A model generated the notes under the pieces. That model was given only the letters and a program-made list of their open reading frames with translations. It searched no databases and was not told the DNA's origin. From Acidobacteria bacterium 13_1_20CM_3_53_8 (GTDB lineage: Bacteria; Acidobacteriota; Blastocatellia; Pyrinomonadales; Pyrinomonadaceae), in assembly GCA_001920415.1 (NCBI GenBank), contig MNJR01000078.1, positions 1 through 51,705 of the forward strand: DNA of 51,705 nt, read 5' to 3'. Each line of letters starts with the position of its first letter. Positions within the stretch are counted from its first letter, which is position 1. The translations under genes were made by a program, and so were the position numbers. Positions 7,703 through 17,979 of this stretch are shown one piece after another.

Positions 7703-9595
7703 ATGCGGTGTTCCTCGTTCCTCAAGCGCATCAATAAAAACAGTTCCACGAAGTCGCGCACTCCTCTTCTGCTACTCATACTGTTTTTAGTAGCCGTCAC
7801 CCTGCCCTTCGTCTCGCGCGCAGCGCTACAGAATCGGCGCTCTAATGTCAGTCACCAAAAACAGAAGCAACTCAATTATGTGCCGGGCGAGGTTCTGGTT
7901 CGCTTCCGCGCTGGCGCTAAAGGCGCGCAGGCCGAATCGAACGAGCAGACGCTCCTGGTCAACGGGCGAGAGATTAATGTTCAGATGGAGCGCATTGATA
8001 GCTCGAACATTGTTGAAGGCTTGCGTCTGGCGCGCGTTCCTTCCGATGAAACCATTGGCGCAATCGCCGCCCTTCAATCGCGCGCGGACGTTCTTTACGC
8101 CGAGCCGAACTACATACGACACCTGGACACGCTGCCGAACGACGCGCGCTTTGGCGAGATGTGGGGGCTGAAGAACACAGGGCAGTTGGGCGGAAAAGCG
8201 GGCGCGGACATTCACGCTGAAGAAGCATGGAGCACGACTACGGGCGACCGCAGCATCGTCGTTGGAGTTATTGATGAAGGGATGGACATCAACCATACAG
8301 ACCTGCAAGCTAACATCTGGCGCAACACGGCAGAGATAGCCGGCAACGGAATTGACGACGACGGCGACGGATTCGTTGACGACGTAAATGGATGGGACTT
8401 CTTTCATAACGATAGCACAGTCTTTGACGGGCCTTCTGCTGACAACTCAACGGACGAGCACGGCACGCACGTAGCGGGAACAATCGGCGCGGTTGGCAAC
8501 AACGGCACAGGCGTTGTCGGCGTTAACTGGCAGGTGAACCTAATGTCGCTGAAAGTCTTTGGCACTGACAGCGAACGACCTTCGAGCGTCAGCCAGTTCG
8601 TGCAGGCTTACTCTTACGCCAAAATGATGCGCGATCTGTGGGTGAGCACTAATGGTGCTAAGGGAGCGAACCTGCGCGTGCTCAATAACAGTTACGGCGG
8701 GTTCGGCCATTCGCAGGCGGAACAGGATGCTATAAGCGCGCTGGGCAATTCAGGAATTTTGTTCGTTGCGGCAGCGGGCAATGACAGTGAGAGTAACGAT
8801 ATTTATCCGCACTATCCTTCTAGCTACGACCTGCCTAACATTCTTGCAGTTGCTGCGTCCAACCGTTCAGACAATCTCGCATCATTCTCTAATTACGGCG
8901 CACGCACAGTGCATATGTTCGCGCCCGGCGCGCAGATTCTGAGCACTACGCCGGGCAATACCTATTCTGTCTTCGATGGAACTTCAATGGCGACGCCGCA
9001 CGTCACGGGCGCAGCCGCGCTCGTCTGCGCGCGCTACCCGAACATCAGCATGCAACAGCTTCGCGCAGTCTTGATGATGAACGGCGACGTGCTGGCCAAT
9101 ACCACAGGGCTGACGGAATCTGACAGGCGTCTGAACGTTGCCGCATCGCTTCAAGCTGCGGGCGAAGGTGACACTACGACGCCCGCTCTCACAGATTTTC
9201 ACGCCATAGCACAGGACGGTCGCACCGTCACGCTGGCCTGGACTGCGCCGGGCGACGATGGCGCGAGCGGTCGCGCTTCGCTCTACGAAATAAGGTTCAC
9301 GGATCAGGCGACGAACGTCTCTTATCTGCTGAAAGCGATGCAGCCCAAAGCGGCTGGCGCGCAGGAGAGTGTGATAGTCAACGTGCCTGTGAGGCACACG
9401 GCGGGAACTATCACTCTTCGCGCGATTGACAACGCGGGCAACGTAGGCTCGTCGAGCATCAACGTCACGGTCAACGCGGATGCTGCCGAGCCATACACCG
9501 TGACGGAATCCGCGCCGAGCCAGCTTTCTACGGGCGGGAACCATTTGCAGATGAGCTACGACGATAACATACGGGGCTACATTCTGCCGTTTTAA
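7703..9595 (+). CDS. Subtilisin-like serine protease, N-terminal part of a frameshifted giant protein
   Basis: S8-family secreted protease. ATG at 7703 follows GAGGTGAAGG. A signal segment ([17 protein letters not shown]) is followed by an inhibitor-like propeptide ([10 protein letters not shown]...VLYAEPNY) and the catalytic domain with Asp191 (VIDEG), His253 (EHGTHVAGT), oxyanion Asn (AAAGND) and Ser428 ([12 protein letters not shown]). An Ig/FN3-like domain follows. The frame stops at TAA 9593-9595 in the middle of a domain; the next frame continues with the expected motif, so the stop is a frameshift, not a natural end. The protease domain itself is complete. Confidence 0.9.
   Translation: MRCSSFLKRINKNSSTKSRTPLLLLILFLVAVTLPFVSRAALQNRRSNVSHQKQKQLNYVPGEVLVRFRAGAKGAQAESNEQTLLVNGREINVQMERIDSSNIVEGLRLARVPSDETIGAIAALQSRADVLYAEPNYIRHLDTLPNDARFGEMWGLKNTGQLGGKAGADIHAEEAWSTTTGDRSIVVGVIDEGMDINHTDLQANIWRNTAEIAGNGIDDDGDGFVDDVNGWDFFHNDSTVFDGPSADNSTDEHGTHVAGTIGAVGNNGTGVVGVNWQVNLMSLKVFGTDSERPSSVSQFVQAYSYAKMMRDLWVSTNGAKGANLRVLNNSYGGFGHSQAEQDAISALGNSGILFVAAAGNDSESNDIYPHYPSSYDLPNILAVAASNRSDNLASFSNYGARTVHMFAPGAQILSTTPGNTYSVFDGTSMATPHVTGAAALVCARYPNISMQQLRAVLMMNGDVLANTTGLTESDRRLNVAASLQAAGEGDTTTPALTDFHAIAQDGRTVTLAWTAPGDDGASGRASLYEIRFTDQATNVSYLLKAMQPKAAGAQESVIVNVPVRHTAGTITLRAIDNAGNVGSSSINVTVNADAAEPYTVTESAPSQLSTGGNHLQMSYDDNIRGYILPF
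9590..9593 (+). other. One-base frameshift joining the two halves of the protease-RCC1 gene
   Basis: At a run of four T, dropping one T changes CCG-TTT-TAA to CCG-TTT-AAT and joins ...GYILPF to [12 protein letters not shown], the usual strand pattern of this domain type. No start codon or SD occurs for the second half until 9684, inside the domain. It is either a real mutation or a sequencing error. Confidence 0.8.
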
Positions 9596-12500
9596 TATTT
9601 CTACTAACGGTGCGATCTATTTTCCCCCGAACCCGCCGAACAGTGATCCGCTAAGCCTCATCAGCTTTGTCTCAGGTCAGAAGATGATAGCAGGCGAGTG
9701 GGACGACCTTGATTTGAGCACGAGCAGGCGCGCAGACGCAGACGTTTACGTAGTGCCGCCGGACGCGGCGAATCCCAATCGCATAATCTTTCGATGGCAG
9801 GGCGTAACTTTTGGCGACGGCACAAACGGCGACCCCGTTAACTTCGAGATAGAGTTGCGCTCGGATGGCACAATCATCAAACGCTACGGCGAAGGCAACA
9901 CAAACATCTTCCCGGTAGTAGGCATCAACGGCGGTGAGGCCGATCCCTACATCGTCAATTCGCACACGTCTGAGTTTGAGCCGATTGAGTTGACGAACGC
10001 GCAGACCGTCACTTACTCGCTCAAAACGCAGCCCAAAACAGCAGACCTTAATCTGACGGCGAAGAGGAGTCCTAATCCTGTGCTGTTGGGACAGAACCTT
10101 ACCTACACGCTCGCGGTTTACAACGCCGGGCCTGGGTCTTCTTCCGGCGTCGCGCTGGCGGGCAATGTGCCGTCACAAATGTCTTACGTTTCGTGCACGA
10201 CGACGCAGGGCGTGTGCAGCGGCCCTGCGACTCAGACGGGCGGAACCTTCAGCGCGCAGCTAGGCACACTGGCTGCGGGGACGACCGCCACGCTCACCGC
10301 CATAGTCAACGCCACGAATCCTACGGGAAACTTCTCGACTTACGATAACAGCAGCACGGTCACAAGCCAGACGACCGACCCAAGTCTTTATTCAAACACG
10401 GCGACGACCATCACGAACGGCGTTGTCCCGAATCCTAAGCCGCTGACGGGCGTTGCGAAGATAGCTTCCGGCTCAAGCTTTTCACTGGCGATTAAGACGG
10501 ACGGAACTGTGCTGGCGTGGGGACAGAACGATAACGGGCAGCTAGGCGACGGCACTCACACAAACAGGTCGCAGCCTGTCGTCGTGCCGAACCTGACTGG
10601 CGTCGTTGCGATTGACGGCGGCTTCGCGCATACGGTCGCCCTCAAATCGGACGGAACGGTCTGGACGTGGGGCGTGAATTTTAATGGACAGCTAGGGGAC
10701 GGAACTACGACTTCGAGAACAAATCCCGCGCAGGTGAATGGTCTTTCAAATGTTCAGGCGGTAGCGGCGGGCGCAACTCACACAGTTGCCCTCAAATCGG
10801 ATGGGACTATGTGGGCGTGGGGCGATAACACTAAAGGCGAACTAGGCGACGGCACTCTCGCTAACAGAACGGCTCCTGTTCAAGTTGCAGGACTCGGCAA
10901 TGTTGTGGCAATCGCTGCGGGCGCTCAGTTCACGCTCGCCCTAAAATCTGATGGGACAGTGTGGGCATGTGGCAGCAATTCTTTCGGTCAGTTAGGCGAT
11001 GGAACAAACATAGATCGTTCGACGCCTGTGCAGGCGAGCAGTCTTTCAAATGTGAAATCAATTGCTGCGGGTTACGGCCACGCGGTCGCGCTTAAAACAG
11101 ACGGAACCATCTGGACATTCGGCTGGAACGGCTTTGGGCAATTGGGCGACGGGAGTTACGCGAACAGGTCGCAGCCCGTTCAGTCTAGCGGTTTCTCGAA
11201 CATAGCAGCAATCGCCGCAGGCTACGGTCACACTGTCGCGCTTCGCAACGACGGGACTGTGTGGACTGTAGGCGATAATCACGTCGGGCAGTTCGCTAGC
11301 GGCGATACCACGCCGGATAGAGCCACTGCGCCCGCGCAGGCAATCTGGATAAGCGGCGTCGCAGCCATAACCGCAGGGAACGATTTCACGCTCGCCTTAA
11401 AAGGCAACGGCATGGTCTGGGCATGGGGTAGCGGCTCCTTCGGGCAGTCCGGCTCCGGCACGCCAGACGCTCGCTGGTTCCCTTACGAGGTGACTGAGCA
11501 GTCGCCCGGGCCTCCGCCTGTAGGCACGCTCTCGCTTCCAACATTCGACCCGGACGGCGGCGCCTATTCTTCAACTCAAGCAGTCAGAATCAGAAGCAGC
11601 AACGCTGAAGCTGGCATCTCGGATGTTTCGACCGGAGGTAGCCATTTTCTAGTAAGACTTTCAGACGGAAGTTTCTATGGATGGGGAAATAATTACTACG
11701 CGCAACTGGGATTCTCGCCCGGCGGTCCTTTGCCAGACCCAGCGAAGTACACCATCACTACTCCTTTGCAGGTGAGCGTTCCGAGCGGAGTTGTTGCACA
11801 TGCTGCGGGCGGAAACCATAACCTTCTGCTGAAATCGGACGGAACGGTTTGGGCATGGGGAGCTAGCTTTCAAGGTCAACTGGGAGTGGCTGTTCCCAAT
11901 GCTTCATTCCGCACGACAATAGAGCAGGTAAGTGGTCTGACAGGCGTCAAAGCCATCTACGCAGGAGGCGCCACCAGCATTGCTGTTAAGACAGATGGAA
12001 CCGTCTGGGGCTGGGGCGATATTACTCCGTCAAGTGGATTAACCAGTGCGCAACCAGTACAGTTGAGCAACCTGACGAATGCTAAATCCATCTCGCCCGG
12101 TGCCGCTCATATTCTTGTTGTTAAATCTGACGGGACAGTCTCGGCATGGGGCTACAACTCAAACGGTGAACTCGGCAACGGAACAAACAACAACTCAAGC
12201 ACGCCTGTCCCTGTGAGCGGTCTTTCAGGAGTCAGCACAGTTGCTTCGGGCGGCGATTTTTCGCTCGCGTTGAAATCAGACGGAACTGTCTGGGCTTGGG
12301 GCGCGAACGTTTACGGGCAACTCGGAATCGGAGCAGATTTTAGTGCTCACAATACGCCTGTTCAGGTTCAAGGCTTATCGAACGTAGTAGCAATTGCTGC
12401 GGGAGGGCAGCATGCTCTGGCTTTGAAATCGGACGGAACGGTCTGGGGCTGGGGAACTAACTGGAACGGCGAACTAGGCGATGGAACGGGTGCGCAACAG

Positions 12501-13619
12501 AGGACGCCTGTTCAGATTCCTGCATTCACCAATGCGAAGCAGATAGGAGCCGGATACCAGCACTCTTTCGCATTCAAGACAGACGGGTCGCTCTGGATTA
12601 CTGGAATGAATGACTACGGACAGATTGGCGACTCGACGACAGAGAAGCAGTTTAGTCCGAAACAGATGACGCGCTTAAACGGTGGCGTGACCATTCATTA
12701 CACGACCAATGGCGCAGACCCGACCGAGAGCGATCCTACAATTAACTCTGGCGGAAGCATTCAGGTTGATCGCAACCTGACACTCAAAGCAAGAGTCTGG
12801 AAGCAGGGCTGGACACAGAGCAGCATTAAGACAGCCGTCTACACAATCAATACTCCAAACCCGATAGACGATGCTAGAACATTCATACGTCAACATTACC
12901 TGGATTTCTTAGGAAGAGAGCCAGACCAATCAGGCTTGGACTACTGGACATCTCAGATAACCCAATGCGGCACAGACCAGCAGTGCATACATGATAGACG
13001 TGTAGGCGTATCGGCAGCATTCTACATAGAGTTGGAGTTTCAAGAGACAGGTTCTGTTATCTATAGAATGTATCGTGCATCATTCGGCACATTGGCGGGC
13101 ACTCCAACCAGAGCCAATATAACCTACTCACAGTTTTCTCAAGATCGTCCACAACTTGTTGCAGGACAAGCCTTGCAACAGAGCACAGTGAATTTCGCCA
13201 ATCAATTCGTTCAAAGAGCGGAGTTTAAGACTGCTTATCCCGATACGATGACGAACACAGAGTTTGTCAATAAGCTATATGACACGGCAGGTCTTACCCC
13301 ATATACGAATGAGAGACAGGCTCAAGTCACAGCAATGCAGGGAGGCAAAACCAGAGCGCAGGTTTTACTTGACGTCATAGAGATTCCAGAGTTCAAGACT
13401 ACGGAGTACAACCGAGCATTCGTCCTTATGCAATACTTTGGATATCTCAGGCGTGATGCTGATCAAGGAGGATATGATTTCTGGTTGGATGTGTTGAATC
13501 GTCTGCCTCCTCCTAATAACTTCCGCAACATGGTATGCGCATTTATTACATCAAGCGAATACCAGCTTAGATTCGGGCAGACTGTTACTCGTCATAACTC
13601 TGATTGCGCGTCGAATTAG
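9594..13619 (+). CDS. RCC1 double-propeller, DUF11 and DUF4214 portion of the same giant protein
   Basis: Read in frame from the frameshift, domains in order: the end of a beta-domain ([10 protein letters not shown]), a DUF11 repeat ([20 protein letters not shown]), seven RCC1 blades (about 10441-11500, each with [12 protein letters not shown]..xxGQLGDG), the first half of a chitobiase C-terminal-like domain ([16 protein letters not shown]), seven more RCC1 blades (11616-12680), the second half of that domain ([14 protein letters not shown]), then DUF4214 ([15 protein letters not shown], 12870 to end). With the protease half the intact product would be about 1,970 residues. It is secreted and probably cell-surface; the propellers may bind protein or sugar ligands. 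The first ATG in this half is at 9684. Confidence 0.85.
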   Translation, partial: NISTNGAIYFPPNPPNSDPLSLISFVSGQKMIAGEWDDLDLSTSRRADADVYVVPPDAANPNRIIFRWQGVTFGDGTNGDPVNFEIELRSDGTIIKRYGEGNTNIFPVVGINGGEADPYIVNSHTSEFEPIELTNAQTVTYSLKTQPKTADLNLTAKRSPNPVLLGQNLTYTLAVYNAGPGSSSGVALAGNVPSQMSYVSCTTTQGVCSGPATQTGGTFSAQLGTLAAGTTATLTAIVNATNPTGNFSTYDNSSTVTSQTTDPSLYSNTATTITNGVVPNPKPLTGVAKIASGSSFSLAIKTDGTVLAWGQNDNGQLGDGTHTNRSQPVVVPNLTGVVAIDGGFAHTVALKSDGTVWTWGVNFNGQLGDGTTTSRTNPAQVNGLSNVQAVAAGATHTVALKSDGTMWAWGDNTKGELGDGTLANRTAPVQVAGLGNVVAIAAGAQFTLALKSDGTVWACGSNSFGQLGDGTNIDRSTPVQASSLSNVKSIAAGYGHAVALKTDGTIWTFGWNGFGQLGDGSYANRSQPVQSSGFSNIAAIAAGYGHTVALRNDGTVWTVGDNHVGQFASGDTTPDRATAPAQAIWISGVAAITAGNDFTLALKGNGMVWAWGSGSFGQSGSGTPDARWFPYEVTEQSPGPPPVGTLSLPTFDPDGGAYSSTQAVRIRSSNAEAGISDVSTGGSHFLVRLSDGSFYGWGNNYYAQLGFSPGGPLPDPAKYTITTPLQVSVPSGVVAHAAGGNHNLLLKSDGTVWAWGASFQGQLGVAVPNASFRTTIEQVSGLTGVKAIYAGGATSIAVKTDGTVWGWGDITPSSGLTSAQPVQLSNLTNAKSISPGAAHILVVKSDGTVSAWGYNSNGELGNGTNNNSSTPVPVSGLSGVSTVASGGDFSLALKSDGTVWAWGANVYGQLGIGADFSAHNTPVQVQGLSNVVAIAAGGQHALALKSDGTVWGWGTNWNGELGDGTGAQQRTPVQIPAFTNAKQIGAGYQHSFAFKTDGSLWITGMNDYGQIGDSTTEKQFSPKQMTRLNGGVTIHYTTNGADPTESDPTINSGGSIQVDRNLTLKARVWKQGWTQSSIKTAVYTINTPNPIDDARTFIRQHYLDFLGREPDQSGLDYWTSQITQCGTDQQCIHDRRVGVSAAFYIELEFQETGSVIYRMYRASFGTLAGTPTRANITYSQFSQDRPQLVAGQALQQSTVNFANQFVQRAEFKTAYPDTMTNTEFVNKLYDTAGLTPYTNERQAQVTAMQGGKTRAQVLLDVIEIPEFKTTEYNRAFVLMQYFGYLRRDADQGGYDFWLDVLNRLPPPNNFRNMVCAFITSSEYQLRFGQTVTRHNSDCASN

Positions 13620-13649
13620 ATAGTCCGCGCGTCTGCCCCGTGTCGCGCG

Positions 13650-14858
13650 TCAAGAAAGGGCAATCGTGACCAGGCTTGCGAAGAGCGCTGACATGATACC
13701 TAGCAGTCCTATGAAGATGGCGCGTATGGTCTGGTCAACTCGCTGACGGCGTCCGGCCATAGCTAGGACAATGAAGATGGGAAAGATCACCATCGTGTAG
13801 CGGCCTAGCGATTGCAGCGCAAGCGAAGAGAGCGGGATGATTATTGAAGCGAAAGTGTAGAAGGCTAGCGACCACTCGCGCCATTTCACAAGCACGAACC
13901 CACAAATAAAAGTTAGAACAGCGCAAACGAAATTCAGAAGTCTAAAATCCCACTGGTCGCTGACATTGAGCGGATCTGTGATGTAGTTCCAGAGCGGACG
14001 CATGAAGAATCCCGGGTTACGTCCCCACGCGTGCGTCACGTCTGCGAACGCGAAGGCGTTGCCGGTTATGAAGTGTAAATAGACCATAAAGGCTAGCAAG
14101 CCCGTTGGAATCAGAAGCAGGAAGAGCATCTTTAATTCAAGCTTGAAACGCTCGCCCGCTCTACAGTGCAGCAGCAACAAAGCCGGAAGCAGCAGAACGC
14201 CCGTCACGCGCGTAGCAGAAGCGAGCGCCCCAATGAAACCCGCAGCCCACCATACCTTTCGCTTCGCGGCGTAAAAACTCGCAACGGAAAGAAGCAGAAA
14301 AAGAGATTCCGAAAGCGGCGTGGAGAAAAAGTAGCTTGTCGGAAAAGCCGCAGTGTAAAAGACTACGCGGTCTGCTACTGCTTCGTCATACCCGAACGCC
14401 AGCGCTGTCTTGTGAAGAAGAATCATCGCGAAGAAAAAGAAGAGACTTGAGATTGCCATTCCAGTCAGCAGGTAACCACCTGTGATTTTAGCAGCGAGCC
14501 TCCACACAAGAGGGAAGAGCGGAAAGAACGCCCAGTTGTGTTCGTGCGTAGAATCGAAAGGCCTCTGCTCGTAACCGTTGATGGCTATGTTCAGATACCA
14601 ACCGCTATCCGCTCCAACCACTAACGGCCTCAGTTCGCGCGCGATGCTTGTCCTGTACATCCATATACGAACTTCTTCCGGGTCGCGCCTGAAAACTCTT
14701 TCGGGGAAGACTACTGTGACGTGAGTGACGAGTATGAAGATGACGAAGATGAAAATGCGCGTTAGCAGGAACGAGAAGGCGGCAGAGCGCAGGCTGCGGT
14801 CGCGCGCCACCGTTTGAAGCGCGCGCAGGCTTGCGTCCAGCCATGCAGTTCTCTTCAT
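13650..14858 (-). CDS. Membrane mannosyltransferase, PIG-V/Gpi18-like
   Basis: 402 residues, about ten membrane segments. Early motifs RWDSxW-like (here GADSGWYLNIAINGYE) and AFFPLFPL, then FPTSYFFSTPLSESLFLL, are characteristic of bacterial homologues of the GPI mannosyltransferase PIG-V (GT-C fold, dolichyl- or polyprenyl-phosphate sugar donors). The Asp in the first loop is the expected catalytic acid. It is the last gene behind crcB and the DUF190 genes, 32 bases after the tandem DUF190 gene. That linkage may be simple read-through; no functional tie to fluoride is known. Confidence 0.8.
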   Translation of the reverse strand: MKRTAWLDASLRALQTVARDRSLRSAAFSFLLTRIFIFVIFILVTHVTVVFPERVFRRDPEEVRIWMYRTSIARELRPLVVGADSGWYLNIAINGYEQRPFDSTHEHNWAFFPLFPLVWRLAAKITGGYLLTGMAISSLFFFFAMILLHKTALAFGYDEAVADRVVFYTAAFPTSYFFSTPLSESLFLLLSVASFYAAKRKVWWAAGFIGALASATRVTGVLLLPALLLLHCRAGERFKLELKMLFLLLIPTGLLAFMVYLHFITGNAFAFADVTHAWGRNPGFFMRPLWNYITDPLNVSDQWDFRLLNFVCAVLTFICGFVLVKWREWSLAFYTFASIIIPLSSLALQSLGRYTMVIFPIFIVLAMAGRRQRVDQTIRAIFIGLLGIMSALFASLVTIALS

Positions 14859-14890
14859 GCTCGTTCGTAAAAATTTATCGCTCGTTCGAT

Positions 14891-15628
14891 TTATTGCTGC
14901 ACGCCGTCATCCGTAGGGTCTACCGCATGCGAGTGAGTGTACTTGATGATTTCAACGTCGGAGAGAACGACCAATCCTTCGTCAACCATCTCATCTAGCA
15001 CAGGCAGCACGCGCCTTATCTTCTCTTCAGTATCAATCACAGAGACCATTATAGGCAGGTCTGTTGAGAGTCCAAGCCAACCGGATTTTTTATGTAAACG
15101 CTGCTGCGCTCCGTAGCCCATAAGCCCGCGATAGACAGTGGCGCCCGCAATATCCATCATTCGCAGTTTCTTTACAATTGCTTCATGCAACGGTTCATTT
15201 TCCCATCTATCATCTTCGCCTATGTATATGCGCAGCATCTTCGCTTCGCCTTCCAACTTCTCATGTTTCATGGCGTGTTCCTCTTCCCGTTGCTCTTCGT
15301 GCACGCTGTATTTGATGACTTCCGTATCCTGTACTTCAATCAATCCGCTTCCCACAATCTCATAAATCCAGGGAAGCAGCGCCGTGATCTTCTTCTCTGA
15401 ATCAATCGCTTCGATTCTCATAGGCACGTCCTCCGTCAAGCTGAAGATGCGCGCCTTGTGCATCTCGCCGCTTGCGCCGTAGCCTGCAACCGCACGCGTC
15501 ACCGTAGCACCCGCACAGCCGTGACGATGAAGGAATCTCACGACCGCTTCATAGACAGGTTCGCCGCGATACTTCTCCTGCTCGTTTACGTAAACGACCA
15601 GTTTCCTGGCCGAGCCGCGTTTTATCAT
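14891..15628 (-). CDS. Tandem DUF190 protein
   Basis: Two DUF190 domains are fused: each has a KLxVYxxE-type first strand, RGEPVYEAVVRFLHRHGCAGATV or NEPLHEAIVKKLRMMDIAGATV, then GYGA and a second beta-alpha unit (PMRIEAIDSEKKI; PIMVSVIDTEEKI). A charged linker joins them. DUF190 is a small PII-like fold often encoded beside crcB. ATG at 15628 overlaps the stop of the preceding DUF190 gene (TGATG); a GTG start at 15640 is possible. Most DUF190 proteins are single-domain, so this fusion is less common. Confidence 0.85.
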   Translation of the reverse strand: MIKRGSARKLVVYVNEQEKYRGEPVYEAVVRFLHRHGCAGATVTRAVAGYGASGEMHKARIFSLTEDVPMRIEAIDSEKKITALLPWIYEIVGSGLIEVQDTEVIKYSVHEEQREEEHAMKHEKLEGEAKMLRIYIGEDDRWENEPLHEAIVKKLRMMDIAGATVYRGLMGYGAQQRLHKKSGWLGLSTDLPIMVSVIDTEEKIRRVLPVLDEMVDEGLVVLSDVEIIKYTHSHAVDPTDDGVQQ

Positions 15629-15987
15629 CAGCTTGCGCACCCCTCTCTTATAGTCAATGCGGATTCGACGATTGCCGTGCTATGAATCTCTACCAGCCCG
15701 TGCTCGCCTAGTATTTCAGCTATGCGAGTGGCTACACTTTCAATCTTTTCGCTCTCGTCAACGGCTTCGATTATGAGCGGTAGATTCTCCATCGTTATCT
15801 CATTCAAATCGGAGTGAACACGACGGTTGAAGCCGTAACTCATAACGCCTTTCGTTACGGTTGCGCCCGCGATGCCGTTCTCACGCAGCACTGAGATTAC
15901 AGCATCGTGCAGCGAACGATGTGCTAGGCGTTCGTCGCCACCCACAAAGACGGTCAACTTCATACGTGATTTCAGATTGAGATTCAT
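15628..15987 (-). CDS. DUF190 protein
   Basis: A single DUF190 domain of about 110 residues: LTVFVGGDERLAHRSLHDAV, GIAGATVTKGVMSYGFNR, LPLIIEAVDESEKIE. An internal ATG at 15963 would remove eight residues and place the first strand near the start. It sits 12 bases after crcB and overlaps the next DUF190 gene, so translation is probably coupled. A PII-like regulatory role for the fluoride channel is inferred from genomic association only. Confidence 0.88.
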   Translation of the reverse strand: MNLNLKSRMKLTVFVGGDERLAHRSLHDAVISVLRENGIAGATVTKGVMSYGFNRRVHSDLNEITMENLPLIIEAVDESEKIESVATRIAEILGEHGLVEIHSTAIVESALTIREGCAS

Positions 15988-15999
15988 GCTTTTAAGAAT

Positions 16000-16548
16000 T
16001 TACCCTCTCGTTCGAGGTTTACTCTTCTTTGCTTCATCGTCTGTATTTGTAGAGTCGCGCATTCCTATCCCCGATAGTTTTGTATCGTCAGCGTTCGCTT
16101 GCTGCTCGAACTGGAAATGTGCGCGGCTGCTCATTAGCGGCACTCTATACATCTTTCTAGCAGCAATGATGCCTAGCCATACGGCTGCAAAGCCTACCGT
16201 GAAACTCAACACGACGTTGAGGAAGGCTCGAATCAAATCTCTATCCTCTACCAGACGGGCTGTTTCATACTCGAATGTTGAAAAAGTAGTGTATGCGCCT
16301 ACGAAACCAACTGCGATAGCAAGGCGCAAATGAGGACTAACGTTTATGCGCTCCGTTACGAGCGTAAGAAAGAAGCCGAGTATAAACGAGCCTGTGATAT
16401 TGATGACGAATGTGGCTGTAGGAAACGGAGCGGCTGTGCGTGACAGAATAGACCCGCCCAGATAGAAGCGCAGCATTGCGCCTATCGCCCCACCAACAGC
16501 AACCGCAATATACCTTGTAACTGTGTCCACATCTACTCCTTCATACAT
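16000..16548 (-). CDS. crcB: Fluoride channel CrcB/Fluc
   Basis: Fluc proteins export fluoride as dual-topology dimers. Four membrane segments are visible, with the family motifs [42 protein letters not shown] (the TTFSTF signature) and a last helix [16 protein letters not shown] at 16548 follows AGGAG; GTG at 16530 also has AAGGAG, and the longest frame begins at 16578. An unusual hydrophilic tail of about 40 residues, rich in Asp, Lys and Arg, follows helix 4. A fluoride riboswitch lies about 50 bases upstream. Confidence 0.93.
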   Translation of the reverse strand: MYEGVDVDTVTRYIAVAVGGAIGAMLRFYLGGSILSRTAAPFPTATFVINITGSFILGFFLTLVTERINVSPHLRLAIAVGFVGAYTTFSTFEYETARLVEDRDLIRAFLNVVLSFTVGFAAVWLGIIAARKMYRVPLMSSRAHFQFEQQANADDTKLSGIGMRDSTNTDDEAKKSKPRTRG

Positions 16549-16595
16549 GCAAAAACTCCTAATCACTCGCGCGTCCAATGGTAAACGCGATATGA

Positions 16596-16651
16596 CCAGG
16601 AGTTATCAGCCCTGTCAAAAACAGGACGGTTATGTGGCGAACTCCATCGCC
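16596..16651 (-). promoter_or_regulatory. Fluoride riboswitch (crcB motif)
   Basis: On the minus strand the aptamer reads GGCGATGGAGTTCGCC, then ACATAACC, a CCTG/CAGG hairpin, and GCTGATAACTCCTGG. It matches the known fluoride aptamer: the GGCGAUG...CGCC stem, the pseudoknot between GAGTT in the first loop and AACTC, and the conserved GCUGAUnnnnCCU. The downstream gene is crcB, which is the expected target; expression should rise with fluoride. Confidence 0.93.
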
Positions 16652-16770
16652 TATGTAGTGCAAACTATTCTACACCATTTGCCCTAATCCGAAAGATTCA
16701 ATGGCACATACTTATATAGAATCTCTTGCTCTTTTCAAGTCGGATACGACGGAAAGATTCTACTCTCTCT

Positions 16771-16886
16771 GCGAGCTTAAGTTTTTATCTTTGCGCCTTT
16801 GCGTGAACCCTCAATTCTCTTGATGCTCACGATTAATGAGAGTTGGAGTTTCACGCAAAGGCGCAAAGATAAAAACTTAAGCTCGC
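16771..16886. repeat. 37-bp perfect inverted repeat, family with TTTGCGCCTTTGCGTG, copy 1
   Basis: The left arm 16771-16807 and the right arm 16850-16886 are exact reverse complements around a 42-base loop. A second, less perfect copy lies at 47060-47175. No reading frame. It fits a dispersed non-coding palindrome. Confidence 0.9.
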
Positions 16887-17331
16887 TAAGAGCAGAATGA
16901 ACGGCTCGCTTGTTGCTTCCTCTGCACGTTAGCGTTCGTTGTGATTGGCGCTAACGTCCGCCCACCGTAATTCCACTTCGACCTAACTATATTTGTCATA
17001 CGGCGTGTGACGGTTCATGTCACTCCATTAGATTCGGGACTCTAATTTCAAGCGTCAAAGCACTAAGTGGAAATAGAAGATATTAGAAAATCCGCCCCTT
17101 TTTGCCATGATCTTACGTGCGATGGGGGAAAACAGTGTAGCCATTCGCCCTAGGCACGAAGCTTGCTAAGTGTTCTTCGGTATTTTATTCAAGGGGTAGC
17201 TTCGCAACCAACCGACCCGACATACGACAAAAAAATCCACTTAGAAACTTGGCCGGACATTCTCATAAAAAGCAGAGAGAAACCCGAAGGCCGCTTCCCA
17301 TCAAACATTCCCGTCCCAAAGGAGACCGAGA
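16887..17331. other. Upstream region of the DUF11 surface cluster, no gene seen
   Basis: About 440 bases that probably hold the promoter of the 17332 gene. No clear boxes, operators or RNA were recognised. Overlapping short frames (17163-17510) have no gene-like character. Confidence 0.5.
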
Positions 17332-17856
17332 ATGACCAGCATGAAGAAAAGATTCTCGTCAATAACTCTTGCAATCGTGTGCCTGCTTGTCCTTGGAACA
17401 GCCGCCGCGTTCGCACAAAGACATTTCATGGTCGCCGCCAGCGCGCGACCTCAGATCAAAGTACAGCTTTCCGGCGCAGTCGAACGCGACGGCGCACGCG
17501 TCCCCGTTGACGCCGCGACCTCTGTCCGACCCGGAGAGATTCTAGATTGGACTATCACTTCAGAGAACAGTGGCGGGTCGGCTGCGCACGAGTACAAAGC
17601 CGTGGGACAAATCCCGCGCGGCACGCAGCTCGTACAGGGCAGCACAACCGCAGATGGCTCTGCAACTGTCGTTTACAGCATAGACAACGGAAGAACATTC
17701 TCCGCTCAGCCCACCGTCGAAGAGAGGCAGGCTGATGGATCGGTCAAGCAAGTGGCCGCGCCCGTCTCTATGTACACGCACCTGCGCTACGAATGGTCAG
17801 ACCCGCTTGCGCAAGGAACCAAGCTCACGGCTTCCTACAAAGTGCGCGTGAGATAG
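17332..17856 (+). CDS. Secreted single DUF11-like protein
   Basis: 174 residues, ATG with AAAGGAG eight bases upstream. A signal peptide (LAIVCLLVLGTAAAFA) is followed by one DUF11-type beta-sandwich: VRPGEILDWTITSENSGG, QIPRGTQLVQGST, VVYSIDNGRTFS, then a last strand TASYKVRVR at the very end. DUF11 domains build bacterial surface and spore appendage-like proteins. It is first in a run of four same-strand DUF11 genes and may be a secreted subunit. Confidence 0.8.
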   Translation: MTSMKKRFSSITLAIVCLLVLGTAAAFAQRHFMVAASARPQIKVQLSGAVERDGARVPVDAATSVRPGEILDWTITSENSGGSAAHEYKAVGQIPRGTQLVQGSTTADGSATVVYSIDNGRTFSAQPTVEERQADGSVKQVAAPVSMYTHLRYEWSDPLAQGTKLTASYKVRVR

Positions 17857-17979
17857 GAGCATGGTTTACGGTCGAACAGCCCCGAGAGAGCACTCCTTGA
17901 TTCCCCCGTATACTTCGCCTACGTCGCTGCTGTTTCGTCTCGCCTTCCAGATTCTCTCCCCAAAAAATTGAGGAATGAT

